Assembly (NCBI GenBank): GCA_008690995.1
Contig: VRMN01000003.1
Coordinates: 248,001 to 312,000 of the forward strand
Length of the DNA stretch: 64,000 bases
Direction: 5' to 3'
Origin: Porphyridium purpureum
Taxonomy: Eukaryota > Rhodophyta > Bangiophyceae > Porphyridiales > Porphyridiaceae
The notes under the pieces were generated by a model that was given only the letters and a program-made list of their open reading frames with translations, ran no database searches and was not told the DNA's origin. The position numbers were made by a program, and so were the translations under genes. The first letter of the stretch is position 1. Every line of letters starts with the position of its first letter. Positions 1-8,176 of this stretch are shown here, one piece after another.

Positions 1-380
1 CCCCAATTCCGCGGCTTGAGCAACGCATCGAACATCGACTTGGTTTCGGGCACCACGAACGTTGTTCCGTCCGCCACGCGACCCGTCTTGACCTTTTTCG
101 CGCCAGTACGGCCGCCGACTTGCGCGGGCTGCCTTTCGCCTTCGTGCGCAGCACAGCGCTGAGCGTGCTTCCCGTTCACGCTCGCATGCGCGGTTGGCGC
201 GACATGCGCATCCATCGGAGCGGGCGCGCTCGTCGTCGGCACGCGATCGGCAATATGTGCGACCATGCTTGGCGGCGTCGGGGTATCCTGCATGGACAGG
301 TTGGGAGTCTTGCTGACGACTCGCCTCTCGCACACCGCACCCTCGCCTCTTCGGAAGACGATGTGCCCTTGATACAACAT
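1..380 (-). CDS. Partial hypothetical protein, N-terminal part, runs off the left edge
   Basis: A minus-strand frame is open from an in-frame stop near 463 to the window edge. ATG codons lie at 380 and 293. The first 80 or so residues are Ala/Pro/Thr/Arg-rich and low in complexity. The last 20 visible residues (ending VPETKSMFDALLKPRNWG) read like the start of a folded domain. I do not recognise the family. The Tc1 left end lies about 215 bp upstream, so the transposon sits in the 5' flank of this gene. The start is uncertain, and only the N-terminus is visible. Confidence 0.45.
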   Translation of the reverse strand, partial: MLYQGHIVFRRGEGAVCERRVVSKTPNLSMQDTPTPPSMVAHIADRVPTTSAPAPMDAHVAPTAHASVNGKHAQRCAAHEGERQPAQVGGRTGAKKVKTGRVADGTTFVVPETKSMFDALLKPRNW

Positions 381-593
381 TCGCGCGTGCGTACGTGCGC
401 AAGTGCGCAAGTGCGCAAGGCGCCAAGCGGCGGAAGATAGTAAAACGTGATTGTTCTGCTATGAATTTGCGTCGCGGGGCGTCCAAATCCCAGCCAGTTC
501 AAACGCGGGGGTGGGCGTGAGGTGGTAAGCGGCTTACTGACTGCCGGGTACACTGCAAAATGGACGGCTAGGGTTGCACAGAGAGAGGGCGGG
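381..593. other. Short 5' flank without a gene
   Basis: This stretch lies between the partial minus-strand gene and the Tc1 left end. Open frames here are Arg/Pro/Cys-rich and have no recognisable domain. It is probably promoter and leader of the left-edge gene. Confidence 0.4.
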
Positions 594-595
594 TA

Positions 596-621
596 CAGTC
601 CTGGCCAAGTTAGTTGTCCCA
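596..621 (+). repeat. Left terminal inverted repeat of the Tc1-like element
   Basis: It begins CAGTCCTGGCCAAG and pairs with the reverse complement of 12743-12768, with three mismatches in 26 bases. It follows a TA dinucleotide at 594-595. Confidence 0.9.
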
Positions 622-846
622 CGGGATTAAATGAAGTGTTTTGTGAACACCTCGGCTTTTCGACTAGGTTGTCGTCTATTTTGATAACACAAAAAGAATC
701 AGCGGCACGGAAAATGGGTAGGGGCGTCCAAAGGTATCGTAGAACAAAACGACAGGTGTGAGAAGTGCCGAAAAAGAGAAAAACAATAAAACAGGTTGAT
801 GAGGACAAACACGCTTATGAGAAGAGATTTAACTGTCGTAACGAAA

Positions 847-1346
847 CTAGTACTTGGTTTGACGGCCACCGGCGTCGATGCAAGCTTGCAGGCGACGGGG
901 CATGCTCTCGAAAAGTGCCTCAACATACTTTGGCGCTTCCGTTCGCCAGCAGTCATAGATAACTGGAAGCATGTCATCGAGGCGCATAAACTGGCGTCCT
1001 TGCCAATGCACACGGTGAGAAACGATCGCCCACAGATTCTCAACTGGATTCAAGTCCGGCGACCGCGCTGGCCAATCAAGCAGTGCGATTCCGACCGTGT
1101 CAAACAGCTCGCGCGTGCTCAGCGCTGCATGTCCGGGCGCATTATCTTGCTGAAATATGAATGGGCAATCCGGCTGATCAAGGCGCCAAGGCAGTTCCAA
1201 TGCCCAGGGCATCATGACGTTCAGCATAACCTGCCGATATCGCTCGGCATTCAGCGAGCCTTGAACACGATGCAACGTACTCAGTCCGTGCCACGACATG
1301 GCACCCCAAAACATTGCGGATCCTCCGCCACTGTGGCGACGCATGG
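847..1346 (-). pseudogene. Tc1 transposase, C-terminal half (separated by the LTR insertion)
   Basis: This is the catalytic C-terminal half of a Tc1/mariner DDE transposase. The second catalytic Asp lies in QQDNAPGH. The third acidic residue is the Glu in SPDLNPVENLW, with 34 residues between them: DD34E, the Tc1 signature. The stop is at 847. The 5' end of this half is the retrotransposon junction, not a real start. It lies in the same frame as the N-terminal half at 11966-12505, and I see no other interruption in either half. The transposase would have cut and pasted the element through its inverted ends. Confidence 0.92.
1342..1346 (+). repeat. Target-site duplication CATGG, left copy
   Basis: CATGG here and at 11966-11970 flank the whole tandem LTR element. 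Five bases is typical for Ty3/gypsy integrase. It lies inside the Tc1 transposase coding sequence. Confidence 0.92.
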
Positions 1347-1431
1347 TGTTATCCGTTCGACCCCAGTCACCTAGAACGGTTCGGTTAATCCAAAACCGGT
1401 AAGCCGTTAAACCGGTAGACCGTTGAACCGT

Positions 1432-1467
1432 TTCTAGAAGCTTCTAGAGGTTCCAGAACCTTCTAGA
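1432..1467 (+). promoter_or_regulatory. Heat-shock-element-like array in LTR 1
   Basis: Alternating triplets with 2-nt gaps read TTCtaGAAgcTTCtaGAg, then TTCcaGAAccTTCtaGA after a one-base slip. This fits the eukaryotic HSF site nTTCnnGAAnnTTCn twice over. It lies about 75 bp upstream of the TATA box, where an upstream activator would sit. That it confers heat induction is inferred. Confidence 0.7.
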
Positions 1468-1539
1468 CGCGCGCAGAAATGCCAATGATTTGCATTGTCA
1501 TTTCTCTTGGCGCCTTGCTGTCCCTAGCGGAAGTAAGGG

Positions 1540-1547
1540 TATAAAAA
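1540..1547 (+). promoter_or_regulatory. TATA box of LTR 1
   Basis: TATAAAAA lies 193 bp into the LTR, with copies at the same offset in LTR 2 (6703) and LTR 3 (11866). It sets the likely U3/R boundary a few tens of bases downstream. Confidence 0.75.
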
Positions 1548-1641
1548 GGCGACGCGCCTGCCCGGACTAGCCGGTCAGGTCTTGCTCGGAGACAGAAGAG
1601 GTAAGAAGAAGCAGAGTAAAAGGCACAGCATTGGTAACATT

Positions 1642-1649
1642 TGGTATCA
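1642..1649 (+). other. Primer-binding site, copy 1
   Basis: TGGTATCA, two bases after the LTR end, is complementary to the 3' end of initiator tRNA-Met, a common primer for LTR elements. The match weakens after eight bases, so the primer identity is tentative. The same sequence follows LTR 2 at 6805-6812. Confidence 0.55.
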
Positions 1650-2206
1650 TCGCTGGTTACCTGGGGTTGCTCTAAGGTTCTCTTAGAGTTTCTCTGGGGT
1701 TGCCTGGGTGGGAGAGTCTGCGGGTAAGGGGGTTCGAGTAAGTCGATCCGGAGGGTGCGACGGGTGGAAGCGGGTCTCAGTCTTGGCTGTACGATAGGCC
1801 TAGGCCTTGACGGCGGACTCGCTCTCTGCCTTAGCACGTATTAGTAGGCAAGAGCCGTAACGGTCAGCCTTCACTAGGATTCATCCTAGTGTCGCACGAC
1901 CACCTTTGCGAAGGTAGGCGCCGAACACCTCCATACAAGATCGCATCTATAATCCCCGCCCCAGTGCAAAGGCCCGGGCCGCTCCCCATCCAGCGCAACA
2001 GAGGAGGATTGCTGTGTGCTTTGTTGTGTGTGCGTGAGAAGATTGCTGTGCGTGTGTGTGCGTGAGAGGACAGCTTCGTGTGTCGGTTTGTGTTCGTGAG
2101 GGCGACCGAGCCCGTTCGTGGTGCGCGCAGCTGTTGGAGAAAGTGAGCATCGGAGGCTTGCTGTTTGTGTCGTTGTCGTCGTTGAGCGTGCTTTAGTCCA
2201 GAAAGC
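1650..2206 (+). other. Untranslated leader of retrotransposon copy 1
   Basis: About 560 bases separate the primer site from the gag ATG. The stretch includes a GTGTGCGTGTG-rich section near 2020-2070. No gene is supported. Minus-strand open frames here recur in copy 2 only because the DNA is duplicated. Confidence 0.7.
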
Positions 2207-3013
2207 ATGGAGATTGATTCGGAGACGCTGGGACCACGTGGCCCGAAGGAGGCCCGTCAGATGAGGTTCGACGGGAAGCGTGACCTTCTGGTTGTGAAGA
2301 CGTGGTTGTTCCAGGCGAGAAAGAAGATCTTGGGCCGGCTGTTGGAGAGCATCCACCCGGACGATTTGGAGAAACGTCTGCTTGCGGAGAGGCGTGCTGT
2401 GGACTTGGCATCAGACTACTTCGAGGGAGAGGCGCTTCATTGGTGGGTCCTGAACTGCGAGCGCTACCCGCAGGAGATCCCCACGACGTGGAATGATTTC
2501 GCTGCCCTCGTGAGTGCTCGGTTCACGCCGCAGGATTCGATCAGGCGTGCAAGGGACAAGTTGACGCGTCTTTCGCAGAAAGGCCCGGCCCATGCGTATG
2601 TGGCGGCTTTTCAGGACGCGGCACTTGTGATTCCGGACTTGTCGGACGCAGAAATGATGGACCGCTTTGTGAGGGGTCTGAAGCCCGAGGTCCGCTTGGA
2701 AGTGTACAAGCGAGGAGTGAGCACGTTCGCGGAGGCTGCGCAGGTGGCGGTGGTCGTGGACGACGCCATTCATGCGACCCGCGGCGTGCGTGATTCAAGT
2801 GTGAGGACGCCATTTTTCGGTCGTGCAGCGCAGGAAGGACCCGTCCCGATGGAGCTGGGACATGTGCAGGGTCAGAGGCGTGTTCGAAGCGAGCTCAAAT
2901 GCTGGAATTGTGGAAGGCCGGGACACATCGCGAGGAAGTGTCCCGAGGCAAGGAAGACTATCCAGCAGCTGGAGGGAGACTCGCTGGAGTCAAAAAACGA
3001 GGAGCTCGAGTAG
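2207..3013 (+). CDS. gag: Retrotransposon Gag, copy 1
   Basis: This 268-residue protein has a retrotransposon gag (capsid-like) region at roughly residues 40-190. A nucleocapsid zinc knuckle, CWNCGRPGHIARKC, lies near residues 233-246. It would form the particle that packages the element RNA. Its 3' end overlaps the pol frame by about 115 bases. The protein is identical to copy 2. Treated as part of a recent, whole-looking element. Confidence 0.92.
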   Translation: MEIDSETLGPRGPKEARQMRFDGKRDLLVVKTWLFQARKKILGRLLESIHPDDLEKRLLAERRAVDLASDYFEGEALHWWVLNCERYPQEIPTTWNDFAALVSARFTPQDSIRRARDKLTRLSQKGPAHAYVAAFQDAALVIPDLSDAEMMDRFVRGLKPEVRLEVYKRGVSTFAEAAQVAVVVDDAIHATRGVRDSSVRTPFFGRAAQEGPVPMELGHVQGQRRVRSELKCWNCGRPGHIARKCPEARKTIQQLEGDSLESKNEELE

Positions 3014-6000
3014 AGAGGTTCCTCGGACAGTCAGAGGGAAAGGAGGCTCGCACACGTTACGAGACCTCTAGGGGCGGTAATGAAGACCGCTGTGGTGGCC
3101 TTGGTAAGCCAAGGTCTGGCTGTCCGACACCTTGTGGGCGAAACTCGAGCGCAAATCAGCCCGTGATCAAGGAACTTGGAGGGATGGGAGCTGCCATGCT
3201 TCTTCGAGTTCGAGGAAAAGTGCACAAGTCCGACGGAGAGGCCACGTTTTTGATTGACAGTGGCGCGACGGACAACTTCATGAGCGTGGACTTTGTGCAG
3301 AAATCCGACGGCCTGAAGCAGAAGGCGTCGTGGAAGAGAGATCATGTGACCCTAGCGGATGGGTCTGTATTGGAAACAGCCGGAGAAGTTTCCAATGTCA
3401 AGTTTGAACTGAGCGATGGGTACTCAGGGACCGCTACCTTTGCCATTTGCCGGATTGCGGGACAAGACGCAATCTTGGGCATGGAGTGGCTGAAGCGGGA
3501 GAACCCAGTGATTGATTGGCAGTCTGGCATGTTGGCCTACGGAGAGAAAAAGGCCTGGAGCATGACGCAGATGCTGGTGCCACGGAAAGAGCTCCGTCGG
3601 CTGTTGAAGAGTCAGGAGGTAGAAGAGTGCTACCTCGGCGTGCTGAAAGGAAGGGAGAAGCCCTGTTCAGTGGAGCGCAAAGAAGCTGACTCTGTGAGAA
3701 AGATGCTCAAGGATTTCGAAAATCTGTTCGAGGAGCCACGTGGGCTGCCTGAGAGCCGAACAGTGGAGCATGTGATTAGGCTGAAAGATGAGAAGCCTGT
3801 GAGAGTGGGCAGGGTCTACCGACTGAGCCCTGCGGAGTTGAAAGTCCTCCGAGAGACTTTGGATGACTTGCTGGACAAAGGATTCGTCCAGCCGAGTCAG
3901 AGCCCGTTTGGAGCACCCGTGCTGTTCGTGAAGAAGAAAGACGGCAGCATGAGGATGTGCGTTGATTATCGGGCGTTGAACGACGCAACTGTGAAGGACC
4001 GGTATCCGTTGCCGAACATGGATGAGTTGCTGGATCGACTGGGCGCAGCTCACTGTTTCTCAAAGTTGGATTTGGCATCGGGATACCACCAGTTGCGTGT
4101 TCGGAGAGAGGACGTGCCGAAGACCGCGTTCCAGACCAGGTACGGACAGTTCGAGTTCCGTGTGATGCCGTTTGGTCTTTGCAACGCGCCGGCAACTTTT
4201 CAGAGGGCCATGAACGAGCTGTTTGCAGATCTGCTGGACAAGACCGTCATTGTCTACTTGGACGATATTTTGGTCTTTACCAAGGATAGGCAGTCGCACG
4301 GCGAGGTCCTGAAGGAAGTGTTGTCGCGCTTGCAAAAGGCAGGGTATCGTTTGAAGCGCAAGAAGTGCAGCTTTTTCGTTTCTGAAGTCGAATACCTGGG
4401 GAACATTGTCGGCAACGGTTGCGTGAAGATGGATCCACGGAAGGTGGAAGCTTTGAGAGATTGGCCAGTGCCAAAGACGGTGACGGAGTTGAGATCCTTT
4501 TTGGGAATGACAAACTGGTTTCGCAGGTTTGTCAAAGGATACTCTACCGTCGTGGCGCCGCTGACTTCGCTGTTGCAGAACGCAAAGTCGAAGAAGCAGC
4601 TGATCGAACTGGGAGATGAAGGCAAGTCGGCCTTCAAGAAGATTGTCGGGATGTTGACGGAAGCGCCGGTGTTGGCCTTGCCAGACCCTGAAAAGCCATT
4701 TGAGGTGTACACGGACCGCTCTGAAGTCGCGGTGGGGGGATGGCTGGCACAGGAAGGCAGACCGGTCGCGTTTACGTCGAGGAAGCTGCTGGACCGAGAG
4801 ACCAGGTACAGCAGCTATGAAGGTGAGCTCATGGCCGTCATTCACTGTCTGCGAGAGTTTCGACCTTATCTGTACGGGGCAAAGTTTGTGCTTCACACAG
4901 ATCATGAGGCGTTGAAACATTTGATGACGCAGAAGGAGCTGAATGGCCGGCAAGCACGGTGGTTGGACTTTTTGGCCGAGTTTGACATCACGATCGACTA
5001 TGTGAAGGGAAAGTCGAACGTGGTAGCCGATGCTTTGTCGAGGAAGCCAGAGTTGCACGCGCTAGAGTACCAAGTTCGGTGTGATGAATTTGGTGCGGGT
5101 TTCCAGGCATTCGTGGGTTCGTACTCGAGTGACCCAGACTTTGGTACTTTGATGGGAGATTTACCGACCCACCAGGGTTTTCGAACCGAAGCTGGGCTCT
5201 TGTACTTGAGGAATCGCGTTTGCGTGCCAAGGAAGTTCAGAGAGCGTGTCATGCAACTCCACCACGATATCCCGACAGCAGGGCACCGTGGAGCGGACAC
5301 AACTCATGCGTCTTTGATGACTCGCTTCTACTGGCCAAAGATGAAGCGAGACGTGAGCCGTTTTGTGAAGACTTGTCACGCATGCCAAGTGACAAAGTCA
5401 GAGAATCGGTCGTTTGGAAAGCTGAAGCCCTTGTCGATCCCAGAAGGACCTTGGGTCGACATCTCGATGGACTTCGTGACGGAGCTGCCTCGGAGCGAAG
5501 GCAGCTGTGATGCAATCATGACTGTGGTGGATCGATATTCGAAGATGGCGCTGTTTATCCCGACGCGCAAGGACTTGACAGCAAAACGTTGTGCTGACTT
5601 GTTCGTGAAGCACGTCGTGAGCCGTTTCGGATACCCCAAGTCAATTGTATCGGACCGAGATCCGCTGTTTACGTCCACGTTTTGGCAGCAGTTGAGCAAG
5701 CGGGTGGGTATGAAGTTGGCTATGTCTACCGCCAACCACCCGCAGACAGATGGCCAAACTGAGCGAGTGAACCGCGTGATTCGGGAAATGCTCAAGTTGA
5801 TGGCGACGAATAGTGGCTGGGTGCGAGACTTGCCGTTGTATGAGTTTGCGTACAACTCTGCACCAAGCAGTGCCACTGGATTCGCGCCGTTCAAAGTGGT
5901 ATATGGAAGGGATCCTCGGTTTCCACCGAGTGAAGGGTGGACGCCTGCGCGTGACGGACAGACGAAGGACATGGCGGAGCACTGGTTTCGCCTGTGCAAA

Positions 6001-6390
6001 GTCCATGAAGAAGTCCGCGACAATTTGATCGAAGCCCAGGGGAGAATGCAGAAGTTCTTCGATCGACGCAAGGATGCCCGGGAGTTTCAAGTTGGTGATC
6101 AAGTGTTGGTCACGGCGCCGCAAATGCGGCCGAACAAGAGTGATTTGGCGGCACCAAAGTTTCTTGGTCCGGTGCCTGTCATTGAGAAGGTAAGCTCGCA
6201 TGCTTACCGAGTGATTTTGCCCGAGGGTGTGGCTTGTCATGATGTTTTTCCGATCCAGCATCTGAGGCCATACTATGGACGCGAAGAATACATGGCAGGG
6301 GAAAATGATGAAGAAGTACCCGACGAAATGCCGGCGTCCGATTCTGAGCCCGACTTGTTGAAAATTATCGAAGAGTCTGACTCTGAATGA
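2899..6390 (+). CDS. pol: Retrotransposon Pol, copy 1 (protease-RT-RNase H-integrase)
   Basis: The frame holds, in order: an aspartic protease (IDSGATDN near 3252), reverse transcriptase with the YLDD box at 4255-4266, RNase H (YTD near 4710), the integrase zinc domain (H-H-C-C, about 5270-5390), the integrase core, and a GPF/Y-type C-terminal module near 6160. An acidic tail follows. No chromodomain is evident. It lies one base back from the gag frame, so it is probably expressed as a Gag-Pol fusion by the frameshift this family commonly uses. The true N-terminus of Pol is therefore not the first ATG. Confidence 0.92.
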   Translation: MLELWKAGTHREEVSRGKEDYPAAGGRLAGVKKRGARVERFLGQSEGKEARTRYETSRGGNEDRCGGLGKPRSGCPTPCGRNSSANQPVIKELGGMGAAMLLRVRGKVHKSDGEATFLIDSGATDNFMSVDFVQKSDGLKQKASWKRDHVTLADGSVLETAGEVSNVKFELSDGYSGTATFAICRIAGQDAILGMEWLKRENPVIDWQSGMLAYGEKKAWSMTQMLVPRKELRRLLKSQEVEECYLGVLKGREKPCSVERKEADSVRKMLKDFENLFEEPRGLPESRTVEHVIRLKDEKPVRVGRVYRLSPAELKVLRETLDDLLDKGFVQPSQSPFGAPVLFVKKKDGSMRMCVDYRALNDATVKDRYPLPNMDELLDRLGAAHCFSKLDLASGYHQLRVRREDVPKTAFQTRYGQFEFRVMPFGLCNAPATFQRAMNELFADLLDKTVIVYLDDILVFTKDRQSHGEVLKEVLSRLQKAGYRLKRKKCSFFVSEVEYLGNIVGNGCVKMDPRKVEALRDWPVPKTVTELRSFLGMTNWFRRFVKGYSTVVAPLTSLLQNAKSKKQLIELGDEGKSAFKKIVGMLTEAPVLALPDPEKPFEVYTDRSEVAVGGWLAQEGRPVAFTSRKLLDRETRYSSYEGELMAVIHCLREFRPYLYGAKFVLHTDHEALKHLMTQKELNGRQARWLDFLAEFDITIDYVKGKSNVVADALSRKPELHALEYQVRCDEFGAGFQAFVGSYSSDPDFGTLMGDLPTHQGFRTEAGLLYLRNRVCVPRKFRERVMQLHHDIPTAGHRGADTTHASLMTRFYWPKMKRDVSRFVKTCHACQVTKSENRSFGKLKPLSIPEGPWVDISMDFVTELPRSEGSCDAIMTVVDRYSKMALFIPTRKDLTAKRCADLFVKHVVSRFGYPKSIVSDRDPLFTSTFWQQLSKRVGMKLAMSTANHPQTDGQTERVNRVIREMLKLMATNSGWVRDLPLYEFAYNSAPSSATGFAPFKVVYGRDPRFPPSEGWTPARDGQTKDMAEHWFRLCKVHEEVRDNLIEAQGRMQKFFDRRKDAREFQVGDQVLVTAPQMRPNKSDLAAPKFLGPVPVIEKVSSHAYRVILPEGVACHDVFPIQHLRPYYGREEYMAGENDEEVPDEMPASDSEPDLLKIIEESDSE
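2992..2998 (+). other. A AAA AAC slippery heptamer at the gag/pol overlap
   Basis: The heptamer sits in the gag reading phase about 13 bases before the gag stop. It has the canonical -1 form X XXY YYZ used by many retroelements. An identical site is present in copy 2 at 8155-8161. Confidence 0.65.
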
Positions 6391-6509
6391 CTTGGGTACT
6401 GTGAGAAGTTTGCTAGGCAGAGGTTTTCTCCCGGAGCGCGGGTTCCTCGAGCCAAGAATGCAACTTAGTTTGGAGTCTCGCCGAGACGTCGAGTCAAGAG
6501 GGGGGGAGA
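6391..6509 (+). other. 3' untranslated segment and polypurine tract, copy 1
   Basis: A short non-coding stretch after pol ends in the polypurine tract AAGAGGGGGGAGA (about 6496-6509), directly abutting LTR 2. The tract primes plus-strand DNA synthesis in LTR elements. Confidence 0.8.
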
Positions 6510-6802
6510 TGTTATCCGTTCGACCCCAGTCACCTAGAACGGTTCGGTTAGTCCGAAACCGGTAAGCCGCTAAACCGGTAGACCGTTTAACCGTTTCTAG
6601 AAGCTTCTAGAGGTTCCAGAACCTTCTAGACGCGCGCAGAAATGCCAATGGTTTGCATTGTCATTTCTCTTGGCGCCTTGCTGTCCCTAGCGGAAGTAAG
6701 GGTATAAAAAGGCGACGCGCCTGCCCGGACTAGCCGGTCAGGTCTTGCTCGGAGACAGAAGAGGTAAGAAGAAGCAGAGTAAAAGGCACAGCATTGGTAA
6801 CA
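6510..6802 (+). repeat. LTR 2 (shared, middle)
   Basis: This 293-bp LTR serves as the 3' LTR of copy 1 and the 5' LTR of copy 2. The heat-shock-like array is at 6595-6630 and the TATA box at 6703. It differs from LTR 3 at two positions. Confidence 0.93.
6595..6630 (+). promoter_or_regulatory. Heat-shock-element-like array in LTR 2
   Basis: The sequence and offset match the array in LTR 1, with two runs of alternating TTC/GAA triplets. Confidence 0.7.
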
Positions 6803-6804
6803 TT

Positions 6805-6812
6805 TGGTATCA
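6805..6812 (+). other. Primer-binding site, copy 2
   Basis: TGGTATCA lies two bases after LTR 2, as in copy 1. Confidence 0.55.
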
Positions 6813-7369
6813 TCGCTGGTTACCTGGGGTTGCTCTAAGGTTCTCTTAGAGTTTCTCTGGGGTTGCCTGGGTGGGAGAGTCTGCGGGTAAGGGGGTTCGA
6901 GTAAGTCGATCCGGAGGGTGCGACGGGTGGAAGCGGGTCTCAGTCTTGGCTGTACGATAGGCCTAGGCCTTGACGGCGGACTCGCTCTCTGCCTTAGCAC
7001 GTATTAGTAGGCAAGAGCCGTAACGGTCAGCCTTCACTAGGATTCATCCCAGTGTCGCACGACCACCTTTGCGAAGGTAGGCGCCGAACACCTCCATACA
7101 AGATCGCATCTATAATCCCCGCCCCAGTGCAAAGGCCCGGGCCGCTCCCCATCCAGCGCAACAGAGGAGGATTGCTGTGTGCTTTGTTGTGTGTGCGTGA
7201 GAAGATTGCTGTGCGTGTGTGTGCGTGAGAGGACAGCTTCGTGTGTCGGTTTGTGTTCGTGAGGGCGACCGAGCCCGTTCGTGGTGCGCGCAGCTGTTGG
7301 AGAAAGTGAGCATCGGAGGCTTGCTGTTTGTGTCGTTGTCGTCGTTGAGCGTGCTTTAGTCCAGAAAGC
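6813..7369 (+). other. Untranslated leader of retrotransposon copy 2
   Basis: It is nearly identical to 1650-2206. No gene is supported. Confidence 0.7.
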
Positions 7370-8176
7370 ATGGAGATTGATTCGGAGACGCTGGGACCAC
7401 GTGGCCCGAAGGAGGCCCGTCAGATGAGGTTCGACGGGAAGCGTGACCTTCTGGTTGTGAAGACGTGGTTGTTCCAGGCGAGAAAGAAGATCTTGGGCCG
7501 GCTGTTGGAGAGCATCCACCCGGACGATTTGGAGAAACGTCTGCTTGCGGAGAGGCGTGCTGTGGACTTGGCATCAGACTACTTCGAGGGAGAGGCGCTT
7601 CATTGGTGGGTCCTGAACTGCGAGCGCTACCCGCAGGAGATCCCCACGACGTGGAATGATTTCGCTGCCCTCGTGAGTGCTCGGTTCACGCCGCAGGATT
7701 CGATCAGGCGTGCAAGGGACAAGTTGACGCGTCTTTCGCAGAAAGGCCCGGCCCATGCGTATGTGGCGGCTTTTCAGGACGCGGCACTTGTGATTCCGGA
7801 CTTGTCGGACGCAGAAATGATGGACCGCTTTGTGAGGGGTCTGAAGCCCGAGGTCCGCTTAGAAGTGTACAAGCGAGGAGTGAGCACGTTTGCGGAGGCT
7901 GCGCAGGTGGCGGTGGTCGTGGACGACGCCATTCATGCGACCCGCGGCGTGCGTGATTCAAGTGTGAGGACGCCATTTTTCGGTCGTGCAGCGCAGGAAG
8001 GACCCGTCCCGATGGAGCTGGGACATGTGCAGGGTCAGAGGCGTGTTCGAAGCGAGCTCAAATGCTGGAATTGTGGAAGGCCGGGACACATCGCGAGGAA
8101 GTGTCCCGAGGCAAGGAAGACTATCCAGCAGCTGGAGGGAGACTCGCTGGAGTCAAAAAACGAGGAGCTCGAGTAG
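7370..8176 (+). CDS. gag: Retrotransposon Gag, copy 2
   Basis: This 268-residue Gag is identical in protein sequence to copy 1, with the same capsid-like region and CCHC knuckle. Only about two silent base differences separate the two copies, far fewer per kb than in the downstream half of pol. Confidence 0.92.
   Translation: MEIDSETLGPRGPKEARQMRFDGKRDLLVVKTWLFQARKKILGRLLESIHPDDLEKRLLAERRAVDLASDYFEGEALHWWVLNCERYPQEIPTTWNDFAALVSARFTPQDSIRRARDKLTRLSQKGPAHAYVAAFQDAALVIPDLSDAEMMDRFVRGLKPEVRLEVYKRGVSTFAEAAQVAVVVDDAIHATRGVRDSSVRTPFFGRAAQEGPVPMELGHVQGQRRVRSELKCWNCGRPGHIARKCPEARKTIQQLEGDSLESKNEELE

Larger units (their letters stand above)
1347..1639 (+). repeat. LTR 1 (left outer)
   Basis: It starts TGTTATCC and ends GTAACA, obeying the TG...CA rule, and is 293 bp long. 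It contains a CCGGT/CCGTT repeat block (about 1381-1430), heat-shock-element triplets (1432-1467) and a TATA box at 1540-1547. It differs from LTR 3 at three positions and from LTR 2 at five. Confidence 0.93.

Noticed and set aside
176-808. 210-codon minus-strand frame spanning the Tc1 left end
   Set aside because: It crosses the inverted repeat, its composition is Arg/Pro/Ser-rich, and another minus-strand frame reads better near the left edge.
1463-2356. Minus-strand frames in the LTR and leader, repeated near 6626-7519
   Set aside because: They occur twice only because the retrotransposon is duplicated, and they have no domain.
4060-5058. 332-codon frame antisense to pol
   Set aside because: It lies wholly opposite the RT/RNase H coding sequence and is open only through the codon bias of pol.
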